A stretch of 12,472 nt of DNA, from positions 1 to 12,472 of the forward strand of contig JADZDV010000231.1 of assembly GCA_020850915.1 (NCBI GenBank). Reading direction: 5' to 3'. Positions within the stretch are counted from its first letter, which is position 1; the number at the start of each line of letters is the position of its first letter. Made by a program: the position numbers and the translations under genes. The notes below the pieces were generated by a model. The model was given only the letters and a program-made list of their open reading frames with translations. It was not told the DNA's origin and searched no databases. Source of the DNA: Chloroflexota bacterium (GTDB lineage Bacteria; Chloroflexota; UBA6077; JADZDV01). This document shows, one piece after another, positions 1-6,851 of this stretch.

Positions 1-75
1 ACGCCCAACGTTCCCGAGGACCAGTCGAAGTACCTGGACAACACGATCGTCGAGAAGGCGATGGCCATGGGCTGA
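1..75 (+). CDS. ABC transporter substrate-binding protein, 3' end only (partial)
   Basis: The window opens in frame with the last 24 codons of a gene, ending at TGA 73-75. The encoded tail (TPNVPEDQSKYLDN...) matches the tail of the complete substrate-binding protein ending at 1471, differing at two residues (Thr-Ile instead of Ala-Val). At DNA level, 1-96 and 1397-1492 differ at only three positions. The gene is therefore the upstream member of a tandem pair of NitT/TauT-type solute-binding lipoproteins. Its signal peptide and ligand-binding part lie outside the window. A strong hairpin follows 26 bases after the stop. Function is inferred wholly from its full-length twin. Confidence 0.85.
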   Translation, partial: TPNVPEDQSKYLDNTIVEKAMAMG

Positions 76-96
76 GGCCCGGGACCGCGTCAAGCC
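1..96 (+). repeat. Direct repeat copy 1 (tandem gene duplication)
   Basis: Positions 1-96 repeat at 1397-1492 with three mismatches (43/1439, 46/1442 and 87/1483, all A/G changes). The repeat covers the 3' end of a substrate-binding protein gene and continues about 20 bases past the stop codon. The visible copy is cut by the window edge, so the true repeat is probably longer. Confidence 0.9.
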
Positions 97-101
97 TGAA
101 C

Positions 102-144
102 AGACAGTGGAAGGCACTGTGACACGCCGTGCCTTCCACTGTCT
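102..144 (+). terminator. Perfect 16-bp hairpin after the first substrate-binding gene
   Basis: The arms 102-117 and 129-144 are perfectly complementary over 16 bp, with an 11-base loop. The structure begins 26 bases after the stop codon of the partial gene. Only a short T-poor tail (TCTTCT) follows, so it is not a classic U-tract terminator. It could still terminate transcription or protect the 3' end of the mRNA. Confidence 0.65.
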
Positions 145-274
145 TCTGGCGCGGCACAGCGCGTTCAGAATTCTCGACAGCGAGCCGCGCGCTTGATACG
201 CTTGCCGGCCAGTATGGAGCCTGCACGGTCGGCGGCCATTGTCCGCTCGACCACCAATGGAGGATACGACTCGC

Positions 275-1471
275 ATGGTCACGTTCGATCGCCGCGCATT
301 CTTACGACAGGTCACGGGAGCGGCAGGGCTGGGGTTAGCGCTGCCGCTGTTCGCCGCGTGCGCCCCGGCGGCGCCGAGCCCGGCCAAGCCCGCGGACACC
401 GCCAGGTCACCCGAGCCGACCAAGCCCGCTGCGCCTGCCGCTCCAGCGGCGCCCGCGGCCTCGCCCGCCGCGGCGCCCGCTGCCCCGGCTGCCTCACCGG
501 CCGTTGCTGGAGCCGCGCCATCGCCGGCCGCGGCCGCGCCGGCGGCGGCCGGCAAGCTCACCAAAGTCAGCTACGGGATCGTCAGCTACAACCCGTTCCA
601 CATTGTCACGATCGTCATGCAGCAGAAGCCGGAGTTCCTGGCCAAGCACGGCGTCGAGATGGACCTCATCCTGACCGGCAGCTCGCCGGCCGCCGTCTCG
701 GCGATGGTCGGCGGCTCGATGAACATGACGACCGCCACGGTGGAATCGGCGTGGCCCGTCCAGGACAAGGAGACGGACATCAAGCACATCATCAACGTGG
801 ACGTCGGCACGCCGTACAGCCTGATCGTGGCCCCGGAGATCAAGCAGATAGCGGACCTCAAGGGCAAGACGGTCGGCTCGACGGCGATTCGCGGCGGCGC
901 CGACACGAGCGCCCTGCGGGCGATGCTGGCGTTGAACGGTCTGAAAGACGGCGAATTCAACGTGGTGGCCGTGGGCTCGATCGCCGAGCGCACCGCCGCC
1001 ATGAAGGCCGGCACGATCTTCGGCTGCGCCCAGCTCGAGCCGCAGTCCACTCAGCTCCTCGACGCCGGGTTCAAGCTCCTGGCGGTGGGCGATGACTTCC
1101 CGGAGCTGAAGAACATCATCTCCGTCACGGTCATCGCCAAGAAGAGCTGGTACGAGCCGAACCTGGACACCGCGGCCAGGTTTGTACGCGGCTGGGTGGA
1201 TGCCACCAAGTGGCTCTACGAGCCGGCCAACAAGGATGCCGTCGTCAAGATCATGATGGACACGATGAAGGTGGACACCAGGCCTGCCACGAACGCCTAC
1301 GACCGCCACATCACCAAGCTCCAGACCGTGTCCAAGGATCCCCGGATGGACGTCAAGAAGATGCAAGCGGTGGCGGAGATTCAGAAGAAGATCGGCACGC
1401 CCAACGTTCCCGAGGACCAGTCGAAGTACCTGGACAACGCGGTCGTCGAGAAGGCGATGGCCATGGGCTGA
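275..1471 (+). CDS. NitT/TauT-type ABC transporter substrate-binding lipoprotein (Tat-exported)
   Basis: This 398-residue protein captures a small organic ligand outside the membrane and passes it to an ABC permease. I chose ATG 275 because GGAGG (259-263) lies 11 bases upstream and the protein then begins with a clean export signal. In-frame TTG 239 and ATG 257 are possible but would lengthen the n-region. Residues 6-10 (RRAFL) form a twin-arginine motif, followed by a hydrophobic stretch and a lipobox ending at Cys29 (LFAAC). Residues 29-93 are an Ala/Pro-rich linker. The rest (about 94-398) resembles NMT1/SsuA-like periplasmic-binding proteins, with the typical DLKGKTVG segment. It is a tandem twin of the gene ending at 75. 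The permease and ATPase at 4926-6583 are its likely partners. The ligand cannot be read from sequence; the downstream CoA-acid genes suggest a carboxylate. Confidence 0.88.
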   Translation: MVTFDRRAFLRQVTGAAGLGLALPLFAACAPAAPSPAKPADTARSPEPTKPAAPAAPAAPAASPAAAPAAPAASPAVAGAAPSPAAAAPAAAGKLTKVSYGIVSYNPFHIVTIVMQQKPEFLAKHGVEMDLILTGSSPAAVSAMVGGSMNMTTATVESAWPVQDKETDIKHIINVDVGTPYSLIVAPEIKQIADLKGKTVGSTAIRGGADTSALRAMLALNGLKDGEFNVVAVGSIAERTAAMKAGTIFGCAQLEPQSTQLLDAGFKLLAVGDDFPELKNIISVTVIAKKSWYEPNLDTAARFVRGWVDATKWLYEPANKDAVVKIMMDTMKVDTRPATNAYDRHITKLQTVSKDPRMDVKKMQAVAEIQKKIGTPNVPEDQSKYLDNAVVEKAMAMG

Positions 1472-1492
1472 GGCCCGGGACCACGTCAAGCC
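1397..1492 (+). repeat. Direct repeat copy 2 (tandem gene duplication)
   Basis: This is the downstream partner of the repeat at 1-96. It spans the last 24 codons, the stop and about 20 bases of 3' flank of the complete substrate-binding protein gene. Identity drops sharply after it, in the hairpin region. Confidence 0.9.
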
Positions 1493-1542
1493 CGGACACC
1501 TGGAAGTCACGGTGCAGCGCCCTGCCTTCACGGCGTCCGGGC
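1490..1542 (+). terminator. Imperfect hairpin after the second substrate-binding gene
   Basis: Arms 1490-1506 and 1526-1542 pair at 14 of 17 positions. The element starts 18 bases after the stop at 1471. It sits in the position of the perfect hairpin at 102-144 and shares GGAAG...GCCTTC segments with it, so the two probably descend from one duplicated element. A second, overlapping inverted repeat (GTCAAGCC 1485-1492 / GGCTTGAC 1545-1552) extends into the promoter of the next gene. There is no U-tract. Confidence 0.5.
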
Positions 1543-1547
1543 GCGGC

Positions 1548-1576
1548 TTGACCCGCGTACCGTCCGGACCTAGAAT
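1548..1576 (+). promoter_or_regulatory. Sigma-70-like promoter of the acyl-CoA dehydrogenase operon
   Basis: TTGACC (1548-1553) and TAGAAT (1571-1576) are separated by exactly 17 bases. Each hexamer matches the consensus at five of six positions. The expected transcript start near 1583 gives a leader of about 35 bases before the GTG at 1618, with GGAG at 1606-1609 as ribosome-binding site. This is the best promoter on the + strand of the window. Confidence 0.7.
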
Positions 1577-1617
1577 GCCGGAATATACGTCCACCTTTTC
1601 CTCATGGAGCCAACCTC

Positions 1618-2760
1618 GTGGACTTCCGGCTGTCCGAAGACCAGCTCATGCAGCGCCAGATCTTGCGGGAGACGCTGGCCCACGTCTCGCCGCGCGAGTA
1701 CGCGCGGCAGTGCGACGCCGATCGACAGCCGCCCTGGGACTCGTTCCGCGCGTTGGCCGAGGCTGGCTGGCTCGGCCTCGGGATTCCGGAGGCGTATGGC
1801 GGCTCCGGCGGCACCACCCTCGACATCGCACTGTACCTGGAGGAGGTGGGGCGGGCGCACGTGGACCTGGCGCTCTGGATGTTCCGAGTCATGGTCTACG
1901 GCGGCCAGGCGGTCCTCGCGGACGGCACGGACGAGCAGCGGAACGACTTCCTGCCGAAGGTAGCGCGTGGCGAGCGTCACACCTGCTTCTCGCTGACAGA
2001 GCCGCACTCAGGCTCCGACGCCGCGGCGCTCACGACCGCCGCGGTCCCGGACGGCGACGACTACGTCATCAACGGCCAGAAGATCTGGTGTACCGGCTTC
2101 CTGGTGAGCGACTACGTCCTCATCGCGGTGCGCACCAACTCGAGCGTCTCCAAGCACCGCGGCATCTCTCTGTTCCTCCTGGACACGAAAGCGCCGGGGA
2201 TCACCGCCCAGACGCTCGAGTCGCTCGGACACCGCTCCGTCTCCAGCACCGCCCTCTTCCTGGACAACGTCCGCACCCCGAAGTCATCCTTGCTCGGCGA
2301 GCTGGACCAGGGCTGGAAGCGGCTGGGCAAGTATCTCGAGTGGGAGCGGATGTGTCTCTCCGCCGCGAGGATTGGCGGCGCGCAGGCCGCCTTCGAAGAC
2401 GCCCTCGCCTACGCGAAGACGCGCGAGCAGTTCGGCCAGCCGATCGGGAAGTTCCAGGCGATCTCTCACAAGCTGGCCGAGATGGCGCTGGCGGTGGACA
2501 CCGCGCGTCTGCTGGTGTACCGCTACGCCTGGATGATTGGCGAAGGCATGACCGGCCACAAGGAGGCGGCCATGCTCAAGCTCTTCGCGGCCGAGACGTA
2601 CCAGCGAGTGGCCGACCTCGGGCTGCAGGTGATGGGCAGCTACGGCTACAGCATGGAGAACGACATGCAGCGCCACTTCCGCGATGCCCGCCTGGCCTCC
2701 ATCGGCGGCGGCACGTCGGAGATTCAGAAGAACATCATCGCCCGAGAGCTCGGGCTGTGA
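1618..2760 (+). CDS. Acyl-CoA dehydrogenase family protein
   Basis: This 380-residue FAD enzyme should catalyse alpha,beta-desaturation of an acyl-CoA thioester and pass electrons to ETF. The GTG start has GGAG eight bases upstream. The family signature FSLTEPHSGSDAAA lies at about residues 124-137. The C-terminal region GTSEIQKNIIARELGL (365-380) and the RDAR motif (355-358) are typical, and length is normal. The residue before the conserved Gly-Thr, where MCAD has its catalytic Glu (YEGT), is Gly364 here. Glu243, in LEWERM, aligns by eye with the alternative catalytic Glu of isovaleryl-CoA dehydrogenase (LDLERL). It is the first gene of a run with CoA-transferase and lyase genes (46-base gap to the next). 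The substrate is unknown, possibly a short branched or dicarboxylic acyl-CoA. Confidence 0.93.
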   Translation: MDFRLSEDQLMQRQILRETLAHVSPREYARQCDADRQPPWDSFRALAEAGWLGLGIPEAYGGSGGTTLDIALYLEEVGRAHVDLALWMFRVMVYGGQAVLADGTDEQRNDFLPKVARGERHTCFSLTEPHSGSDAAALTTAAVPDGDDYVINGQKIWCTGFLVSDYVLIAVRTNSSVSKHRGISLFLLDTKAPGITAQTLESLGHRSVSSTALFLDNVRTPKSSLLGELDQGWKRLGKYLEWERMCLSAARIGGAQAAFEDALAYAKTREQFGQPIGKFQAISHKLAEMALAVDTARLLVYRYAWMIGEGMTGHKEAAMLKLFAAETYQRVADLGLQVMGSYGYSMENDMQRHFRDARLASIGGGTSEIQKNIIARELGL

Positions 2761-2806
2761 CAGCGGTCGGGCTCAGATGGGCCCGGGAAGGGAGCGTCTG
2801 AAGCCG

Positions 2807-4024
2807 ATGTCCGCACTGTCCCACATCCGCATTCTCGAGCTCGGGCAGGTCATCGCGGGCACCTGGGCCGACATGATCCTCGCTGACCTTGGCGCGGAAG
2901 TGATCAAGATCGAGCCTCCCAGGGGAGACCTCGGCCGCAATCCGCATATCGCGTACATGAAGGGGGAGAGCGCCCTCTTCATCACGATGAACCGGAACAA
3001 GAAGAGTATCTGTGTCGACCTCAAGCAGCCAGCCGGCCTCGAGGCGTTCTACGACCTCGTTCGCAAGTCGGACGTCGTCCTGGACAACTTCCGTCCAGGC
3101 GTCCTCGAGCGCATGAGGGCGGACTACGAGACGCTCTCAAAGATCAACCCGCGCATCGTCTGCGGCACCGTGACCGGGTTCGGACCGCGGGGCCCGTACA
3201 AAGACCTGCCGTCTTTCGACCTGATCCATCAGTCGATCACCGGCCACCTCAGCGTCACGGGCCACCCCGGCGGCCCGCCAGCTCGCCTCGGCCTGCCGCT
3301 GGCGGACCTGGCGTCCGGCTTCTTCCTGACCCATGGTGTGCTCGCGGCGCTGCTCGCGCGGGAGCACACCGGGCGAGGCCAGCGCGTGGAGACCTCGATG
3401 TTCGAGGTGATGCTCTTCTTGCTGACCTACGATGCGACGATGTACCTGAACACCGGTGAGATCGCGGGCCCGCAGGGCAGCGGCCACCTCTACCACGTGC
3501 CCTGGCAGGCGTTCAAGACGTCCGACAACTGGGTGGTCGTGGCCACGCGCGAAGAGGTCTTCTGGCAGAACTTCTGCCGCGCCATCGGCGCCCCGGAGCT
3601 GGCGGACGACGAACGGTATCGGACCAATCTCGATCGCCTGGAGCATCGCGACGAGCTGGTCGCGCTGCTGGAGACGTACCTGGTCCGGCAGACGACCGCC
3701 GAGTGGCTGGAGGTCTTCAGTCGCGAGCAGGTGCCCTCCGCGCCGGTGAACAACATCGCGCAGGCGCTTGCCGACCCAACGGTGGCCGAGCTCGGAGGCA
3801 TCGTCGACGCCGGCGCCTACGGCTCAGCCGGTCCGATCCGGATGCTGGCCAATCCGCTCCACTTCTCAGCGACCCCGGTGGAGCACTACAATCCACCGCC
3901 ACAACTCGGTCAGGACACACGTGATGTCCTGGCTGATGTCGCCGGCTACGACGCGGCGAAGATTGCCGAGCTCGAGGCACAGTCCGTCGTCAAGACCGGC
4001 CTGAGTACCGCTGGAGTGCACTGA
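2807..4024 (+). CDS. CaiB/BaiF (family III) CoA-transferase
   Basis: This 405-residue cytoplasmic enzyme should move CoA between a donor thioester and an organic acid, activating the acid without ATP. The start at ATG 2807 gives the usual family N-terminus (LSHIRILELGQVIAGTWADM), with a purine-rich AAGGGAG about 12 bases upstream. Visible family features are AEVIKIEPPRGD (30-41), NRNKKSICVDLK (62-73) and VTGFGPRGPY (122-131). The LPLADLASGFF block carries Asp167, the expected catalytic aspartate that forms the acyl-enzyme anhydride. Length matches the family. Its TGA overlaps the ATG of the following lyase gene by one base (TGATG), so the two are probably translationally coupled. This supports transferase and lyase acting in one pathway. 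Donor and acceptor acids cannot be assigned; succinyl-CoA is a common donor in this family. Confidence 0.93.
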   Translation: MSALSHIRILELGQVIAGTWADMILADLGAEVIKIEPPRGDLGRNPHIAYMKGESALFITMNRNKKSICVDLKQPAGLEAFYDLVRKSDVVLDNFRPGVLERMRADYETLSKINPRIVCGTVTGFGPRGPYKDLPSFDLIHQSITGHLSVTGHPGGPPARLGLPLADLASGFFLTHGVLAALLAREHTGRGQRVETSMFEVMLFLLTYDATMYLNTGEIAGPQGSGHLYHVPWQAFKTSDNWVVVATREEVFWQNFCRAIGAPELADDERYRTNLDRLEHRDELVALLETYLVRQTTAEWLEVFSREQVPSAPVNNIAQALADPTVAELGGIVDAGAYGSAGPIRMLANPLHFSATPVEHYNPPPQLGQDTRDVLADVAGYDAAKIAELEAQSVVKTGLSTAGVH

Positions 4025-4896
4025 TGCGCCCACTTCGAACCTTGCTCTTCGTCCCCGGCAACCGCGACCGGATGCTCCAGAGAGGGCCAACCGCGGGGGC
4101 TGACGCGCTCCTGCCAGACCTCGAGGACGCGGTCCCGATGGCCGAAAAGCCGCTGGCGCGCCAGATGCTGCGGGAGTGGATACCCCAGCAGAGCGTGCCC
4201 GTCTACGTTCGCGTCAACGCCGTCGAGACGGGCATGACCCGGGACGACGTCGAAGCCGTAGCTGTCAAGGGGCTCACCGGCCTCTTCGTGCCCAAAGTCC
4301 AGCACGTGGAAGAAGTCACGCACGTCGCGGCCTGGCTGGACGAGATCGAGCCGACAGCGGGCTTTGAGCAGGGCTCCATCGAGCTGATCCTGATGCTCGA
4401 GACGGCGCTCGGCGTCTACCGAGGCTACGACCTGGCGACGGCCTCGCCCCGGGTCGCCTCGCTCTGCTTTGGCAGCGGTGAGAACGGCGACTTTCAGACC
4501 GATATGGGCTGTGACTGGACGCTGGAGGGGCCGGAGATCATGTACGGGCGACAGAAAACAGTGCTTGACGCCCGCGCGGCCGGTATCATGTATCCCATCG
4601 ATGGCGTGTACGTCCGCCTGGATGATGAGGAGGGACTGGTCAGAGATACAACCCTTGCCAAGCGCCTGGGCTACAAGGGGCGCTGCGCCATTCATCCCAA
4701 ACAGGTCGAGGCGATGAATCGCGTGTTCACTCCATCGCAACAGGAGGTCGATTACTATCGCCGACTGCTCGAAGCCTTCGACGCTGCGATGGCAGAGAAC
4801 AAGGCATCAGTAACGTTTGAAGGTCGCATGATCGACTATGCCATGGCCGCGCGCGCGCGCAGTGTGCTGGCCCTAGCGGACGCGGTTGGGCTATAA
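4024..4896 (+). CDS. HpcH/HpaI aldolase / CitE-like CoA ester lyase
   Basis: This 290-residue TIM-barrel protein resembles citrate lyase beta subunit, malyl-CoA lyase and citramalyl-CoA lyase, which split beta-hydroxyacyl-CoA compounds into acetyl- or propionyl-CoA plus a 2-oxo acid. Visible motifs are LLFVPGNRDRM (7-17), the acidic PDLEDAV block (31-37), Arg64 in VRVN, Glu126 in LMLETALGV and Asp156 in GSGENGDFQTDMG. In known relatives an Arg, a Glu and an Asp at such positions bind CoA-acid and Mg2+. CAIHPKQVE (221-229) is the family C-terminal signature. The Asp loop appears a few residues longer than the usual FGxxDxxxDLG. The start overlaps the CoA-transferase stop. A (citra)malyl-CoA lyase-like role fits the neighbours, but the exact substrate is inferred. 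Confidence 0.88.
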   Translation: MRPLRTLLFVPGNRDRMLQRGPTAGADALLPDLEDAVPMAEKPLARQMLREWIPQQSVPVYVRVNAVETGMTRDDVEAVAVKGLTGLFVPKVQHVEEVTHVAAWLDEIEPTAGFEQGSIELILMLETALGVYRGYDLATASPRVASLCFGSGENGDFQTDMGCDWTLEGPEIMYGRQKTVLDARAAGIMYPIDGVYVRLDDEEGLVRDTTLAKRLGYKGRCAIHPKQVEAMNRVFTPSQQEVDYYRRLLEAFDAAMAENKASVTFEGRMIDYAMAARARSVLALADAVGL

Positions 4897-4925
4897 GCTC
4901 CCCACGCCAGACACGGAGGCACTTC

Positions 4926-5750
4926 ATGGCTGACGTTGCCATCGAGCGCGAGGGCTTAGAGGCCCCCCGGGAATCCGCGCTGACGCGCTTCTACAGAGAC
5001 CATATTTCGGCCATCCGAGCGGCCATCTCCTTCCTGGTCGTCGGCATCGTCTGGGAGATCACCGCCCGACAGGGCAACTCCCTGGTCATCGCGCCCCTCT
5101 CTGAGATCTGGGCGTCGTTCGTCAAACTGCTGCTGACCGGTCAGCTCTGGCGGCACTTCCTGGCGAGCTTCCAGGCCTTCGTCTGGGGCTTCACGCTGGC
5201 TTCCATCGCCGGCATCGTGGTGGGCATTGCCATCGCCACCAGCGAAGCCGTGCGCGATTTCGTCGATCCCTGGATCTCCGCCCTGTACGCCACGCCCACG
5301 ATCGCCCTGGCGCCGCTCTTCATTCTGATCTTCGGCATCGACATCCCGTCCAAGGTCGCCGTGGTGTTCCTGCTGGTCCTGTTCCCGGTCATCATCAACA
5401 CCGCCACGGGTATCCGGACGACGGAAAAGGTCTTCATCGAGGCTGCCCACTCGTTTGGCGCGACCCGGATGCAGATCTTCACCAAAGTGTTGATACCGTC
5501 GTCGCTGCCCTTCATCGTGGCGGGCTTGCGCCTGGGCATCGGCCGCGGCCTCGTTGGCGTCGTCGTGGGCGAGCTGTTTGGCGCTCGGGCAGGCCTGGGA
5601 TTCTTGATCCTCATCTCTTCGCAGGTGTTCGACACCGCCTCGCTGTTCGTAGGTGTCTTTATCCTGGCTGGCCTCGGCATTCTCTCCGTCGTCGTTCTCC
5701 AGAAGGTGGAGCGCAGGATGGCGCCGTGGCGTGAGTTCGAGCTGAAGTAG
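4926..5750 (+). CDS. ABC transporter permease, NitT/TauT/SsuC type
   Basis: This 274-residue inner-membrane subunit forms the transport channel, probably as a homodimer. The ATG has GGAGG six bases upstream. After a charged N-terminus, hydrophobic segments lie at about residues 30-46, 86-106, 118-137, 143-160, 194-215 and 238-258, as in BPD_transp_1 proteins of the taurine/sulfonate/nitrate group. The cytoplasmic EAA loop (EAAHSFGATRMQIF at about 172-185, then IPSSLP) is intact and is the docking site for the ATPase. It follows the lyase gene by 29 bases and precedes the ATPase gene by 8. It most likely works with the Tat-exported substrate-binding protein at 275-1471. Confidence 0.95.
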   Translation: MADVAIEREGLEAPRESALTRFYRDHISAIRAAISFLVVGIVWEITARQGNSLVIAPLSEIWASFVKLLLTGQLWRHFLASFQAFVWGFTLASIAGIVVGIAIATSEAVRDFVDPWISALYATPTIALAPLFILIFGIDIPSKVAVVFLLVLFPVIINTATGIRTTEKVFIEAAHSFGATRMQIFTKVLIPSSLPFIVAGLRLGIGRGLVGVVVGELFGARAGLGFLILISSQVFDTASLFVGVFILAGLGILSVVVLQKVERRMAPWREFELK

Positions 5751-5758
5751 GAGGCGGC

Positions 5759-6583
5759 GTGGGGATCCCCAAGCTTGAAGCCAAGTCGATCTACAAGAAT
5801 TTCGTCAAGCGCGGCAGCACCGTCGAAGTCCTCCGCGACATCAACTTCAGCATCGAGCCTGGCGAGTTCGTCACCATCGTGGGCGCCAGCGGCTGCGGTA
5901 AGACGACCCTGCTGCGCATCGTAGACGGCCTGATCGACACGAGTCGCGGCGACATCCTCATCGACGGCCGCGCGGTGCAGCGGCCGGGTCCGGACCGCGG
6001 CTTCGTCTTCCAGCAAGACGCCCTCCTGCCGTGGCGGACGGTGCTGAACAACGTCATCTTCGGCCTGGAGCTGCAGGGCAAGCAGAAGCGCGAGAGCGTG
6101 GCGCGAGCCTCCGGACTCATCAAGCTCGTCGGCCTCTCGGGCTTCGAGACGCACTACCCGCACGAGCTGAGCGGCGGCATGCGCCAGCGGGCCAACCTGG
6201 CCCGCGCGCTGACGATCGATCCCGAAGTGCTCCTGATGGACGAGCCGTTCGCTGCCCTGGACGCGCAGACGCGCGAGATCATGCAGAGCGAGCTGCTCCT
6301 GATCTGTCGCGCCACCCAGAAGACCGTGCTGTTCATCACGCACCAGATCGACGAGGCGGTCTATCTGGCGGACCGCGTCGTCGTCATGACGGCACGCCCG
6401 GGGCGTATCAAGGCGATCATCCCGGTCAACATCCCCCGTCCGCGAGACCTGCACATCAAGCGGACCCAGGGGTTCCTGAACATCGTGGACCAGATCTGGG
6501 GCATGATCGAGGAGGAGGTCCGCATCGCGATGCAGATGGTGAGCGAGGGAGAGGAGAAGGAGAAGAAGGTCGTCCTGACCTAG
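5759..6583 (+). CDS. ABC transporter ATP-binding protein, NitT/TauT/SsuB type
   Basis: This 274-residue ATPase powers the adjacent permease. All nucleotide-binding motifs are intact: Walker A GASGCGKT (42-49), Q-loop Gln85 in VFQQDALLPW, signature LSGGMRQR (137-144), Walker B VLLMDE (157-162), D-loop ALD (166-168) and switch His195 in FITHQIDEA. The GTG start follows AGGAGG by four bases, and that ribosome-binding site overlaps the permease stop codon, so translation is probably coupled. The C-terminus is unusually charged (GEEKEKK, 264-270). A terminator-type hairpin lies about 50 bases downstream, consistent with this being the last gene of the operon. Confidence 0.95.
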   Translation: MGIPKLEAKSIYKNFVKRGSTVEVLRDINFSIEPGEFVTIVGASGCGKTTLLRIVDGLIDTSRGDILIDGRAVQRPGPDRGFVFQQDALLPWRTVLNNVIFGLELQGKQKRESVARASGLIKLVGLSGFETHYPHELSGGMRQRANLARALTIDPEVLLMDEPFAALDAQTREIMQSELLLICRATQKTVLFITHQIDEAVYLADRVVVMTARPGRIKAIIPVNIPRPRDLHIKRTQGFLNIVDQIWGMIEEEVRIAMQMVSEGEEKEKKVVLT

Positions 6584-6631
6584 CCCAGCCCGGTGGACTC
6601 GACGTCGACGGGCAATTGAATGCGTCAAGCG

Positions 6632-6659
6632 AGCGAGCCTGCCGTGCGGCCGGCTCGCT
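6632..6659 (+). terminator. Terminator-type hairpin after the ABC ATPase gene
   Basis: Eight bp (6632-6639 with 6652-6659) plus three inner GC pairs (6641-6643 with 6648-6650) form an 11-bp stem with one T/C mismatch and a GTGC loop. It lies 48 bases after the stop at 6583 and is followed by TCCTCC rather than a U-tract. It probably ends the operon transcript. Confidence 0.55.
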
Positions 6660-6700
6660 TCCTCCGCGGCCACAGGCCGCGCGCTTGATCCGCGTGTGTG

Positions 6701-6740
6701 GGCGGACACCGCGAGAGCCAAACGGACGGTGTCTCGCGCC
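6701..6740 (+). other. Bulged hairpin upstream of the EamA gene
   Basis: GACACCG (6705-6711) pairs perfectly with CGGTGTC (6727-6733). GGCG (6701-6704) can pair with CGCC (6737-6740) across a three-base bulge. It sits about 110 bases before the transporter start and may be a second terminator or a leader element. I found no convincing -10 box in this gap. Confidence 0.35.
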
Positions 6741-6851
6741 TTGTCCACGCCAGCAGTTCGCATTGGAGACTCGCCGCCTCACGCCTCGACCCTGGGGAGA
6801 CCCGGGTTCGGTGGCCGCGCGTCGCATGAGACGGGCTGGCCGCCAGAGACC

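Noticed and set aside
193..218. TTGATA (193-198) and TATGGA (213-218) as a promoter for the 275 gene
   Set aside because: The spacer is only 14 bases and the -10 match is weak. The TTGA element may still matter as part of the shared boundary motif, but a promoter cannot be supported.
236..260. CCATTG/CAATGG inverted repeat just before the ribosome-binding site of the 275 gene
   Set aside because: The stem is six bp with a 13-base loop, which is too weak to claim as a regulatory hairpin.
494..1594. Long minus-strand open frame opposite the substrate-binding gene
   Set aside because: It follows the codon pattern of the + gene in GC-rich DNA, has a histidine/valine/arginine-rich composition with no domain, and has no ribosome-binding site.
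4848..4860. Alternating CG run near the end of the lyase gene
   Set aside because: It encodes Ala-Arg-Ala-Arg in frame and is only 13 bases long, which is unremarkable at this GC content.
5141..6763. 540-codon minus-strand open frame across the ABC permease and ATPase genes
   Set aside because: It lies opposite two genes with complete family motifs. Its product is low-complexity and matches nothing, so it is a shadow of GC-rich coding sequence.
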